Source: Deltaproteobacteria bacterium
GTDB taxonomy: Bacteria; Desulfobacterota; Desulfobacteria; Desulfobacterales; Desulfatibacillaceae
Assembly: GCA_019308705.1 (NCBI GenBank)
Contig: JAFDHW010000181.1
Location: 1-5,560 of the forward strand
Direction: 5' to 3'
DNA length: 5,560 nt
Shown: piece by piece, positions 5,436-5,560 of the stretch
Layout: every line of letters starts with the position of its first letter
Numbering within the stretch: position 1 is the stretch's first letter
The notes under the pieces: model-generated
Seen by the model: the letters and a program-made list of their open reading frames with translations, nothing else
Told to the model about the DNA's origin: nothing
Databases searched by the model: none
Made by a program: the position numbers and the translations under genes

Positions 5436-5560
5436 GGTGAAATTTTTCACCCTTCCGGCTCGCCCGATTTCCGCGCTGGCCGCGTTATCGGGGCTCGGCG
5501 TACCAAAGTACGCCTTCACCCCTCTAGCCTTGCCAGCACGGAAATCAGGTTTCGTGAATA
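5436..5560 (+). repeat. Palindromic intergenic repeat, copy 2 (cut by the window edge)
   Basis: Same orientation as copy 1 and 5,433 bp from it. It carries the left arm GGTGAAATTTTTCA (5436-5449) and the whole nested hairpin (5466-5546), and ends at the window edge within the right arm; about 11 more bases would complete it. The four differences from copy 1 over 121 bp all lie outside the paired core stems. It shares no gene-end contact with the operon: some 135 bp separate it from the last stop codon. Confidence 0.92.

Noticed and set aside
5425..5560. Small protein gene starting at ATG 5425
   Set aside because: It is almost entirely the repeat read in an open frame, the purine stretch before it is too close to the ATG, and copy 1 shows the same frame without this start. 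Treated as incidental.
1..5560. CRISPR array, tRNA or rRNA genes
   Set aside because: No regularly spaced short repeats, no cloverleaf with a TTCGA-type T loop, and no ribosomal RNA signature were seen on either strand.

Overview
The window is GC-rich bacterial chromosome. It carries four protein genes arranged as two divergent units, bracketed by two near-identical copies of a roughly 136-bp palindromic repeat. Two radical SAM enzymes and an iron-sulfur protein with 18 conserved-looking cysteines point to an anaerobe. The style of the iron-sulfur protein (winged helix, then CICR and HCCGCCC cysteine motifs, then a 2[4Fe-4S] ferredoxin) reminds me of sulfate reducers and their relatives (Desulfobacterota), but that placement is inference from memory.

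Layout: repeat copy 1 (3-138). Then, on the minus strand, a 478-residue radical SAM protein with its auxiliary cluster domain at the N-terminus (135-1571); its stop codon lies in the repeat end. A 238-bp divergent intergenic region follows, with a plausible sigma-70 promoter for the minus-strand gene and a hairpin in its leader. On the plus strand come an iron-sulfur protein (1810-2880), a membrane-anchored transglutaminase-like protein that overlaps it by 4 bp (2877-4265), a 60-bp gap holding a perfect 16-bp palindrome, and a second radical SAM protein with a C-terminal twitch/SPASM-like region (4326-5300). The last 260 bp contain an AT-rich spacer, an inverted arms-only remnant of the repeat (5313-5343), and repeat copy 2 (5436 to the window edge).

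How the genes may work together (inference): the radical SAM enzymes would modify a peptide or protein in the cytoplasm, the iron-sulfur protein would supply or sense electrons, and the transglutaminase-like domain, predicted to face the periplasm, would cleave or cross-link a product. No precursor peptide is visible, so the substrate is unknown and the whole may be a housekeeping maturation system rather than a natural-product cluster.

The best-supported unusual signal is the repeat family. Two full copies are in direct orientation, and one opposite-oriented copy consists of the two outer arms joined exactly where the full copies carry about 105 bp of hairpin. This looks like a filled/empty pair of a small hairpin element.
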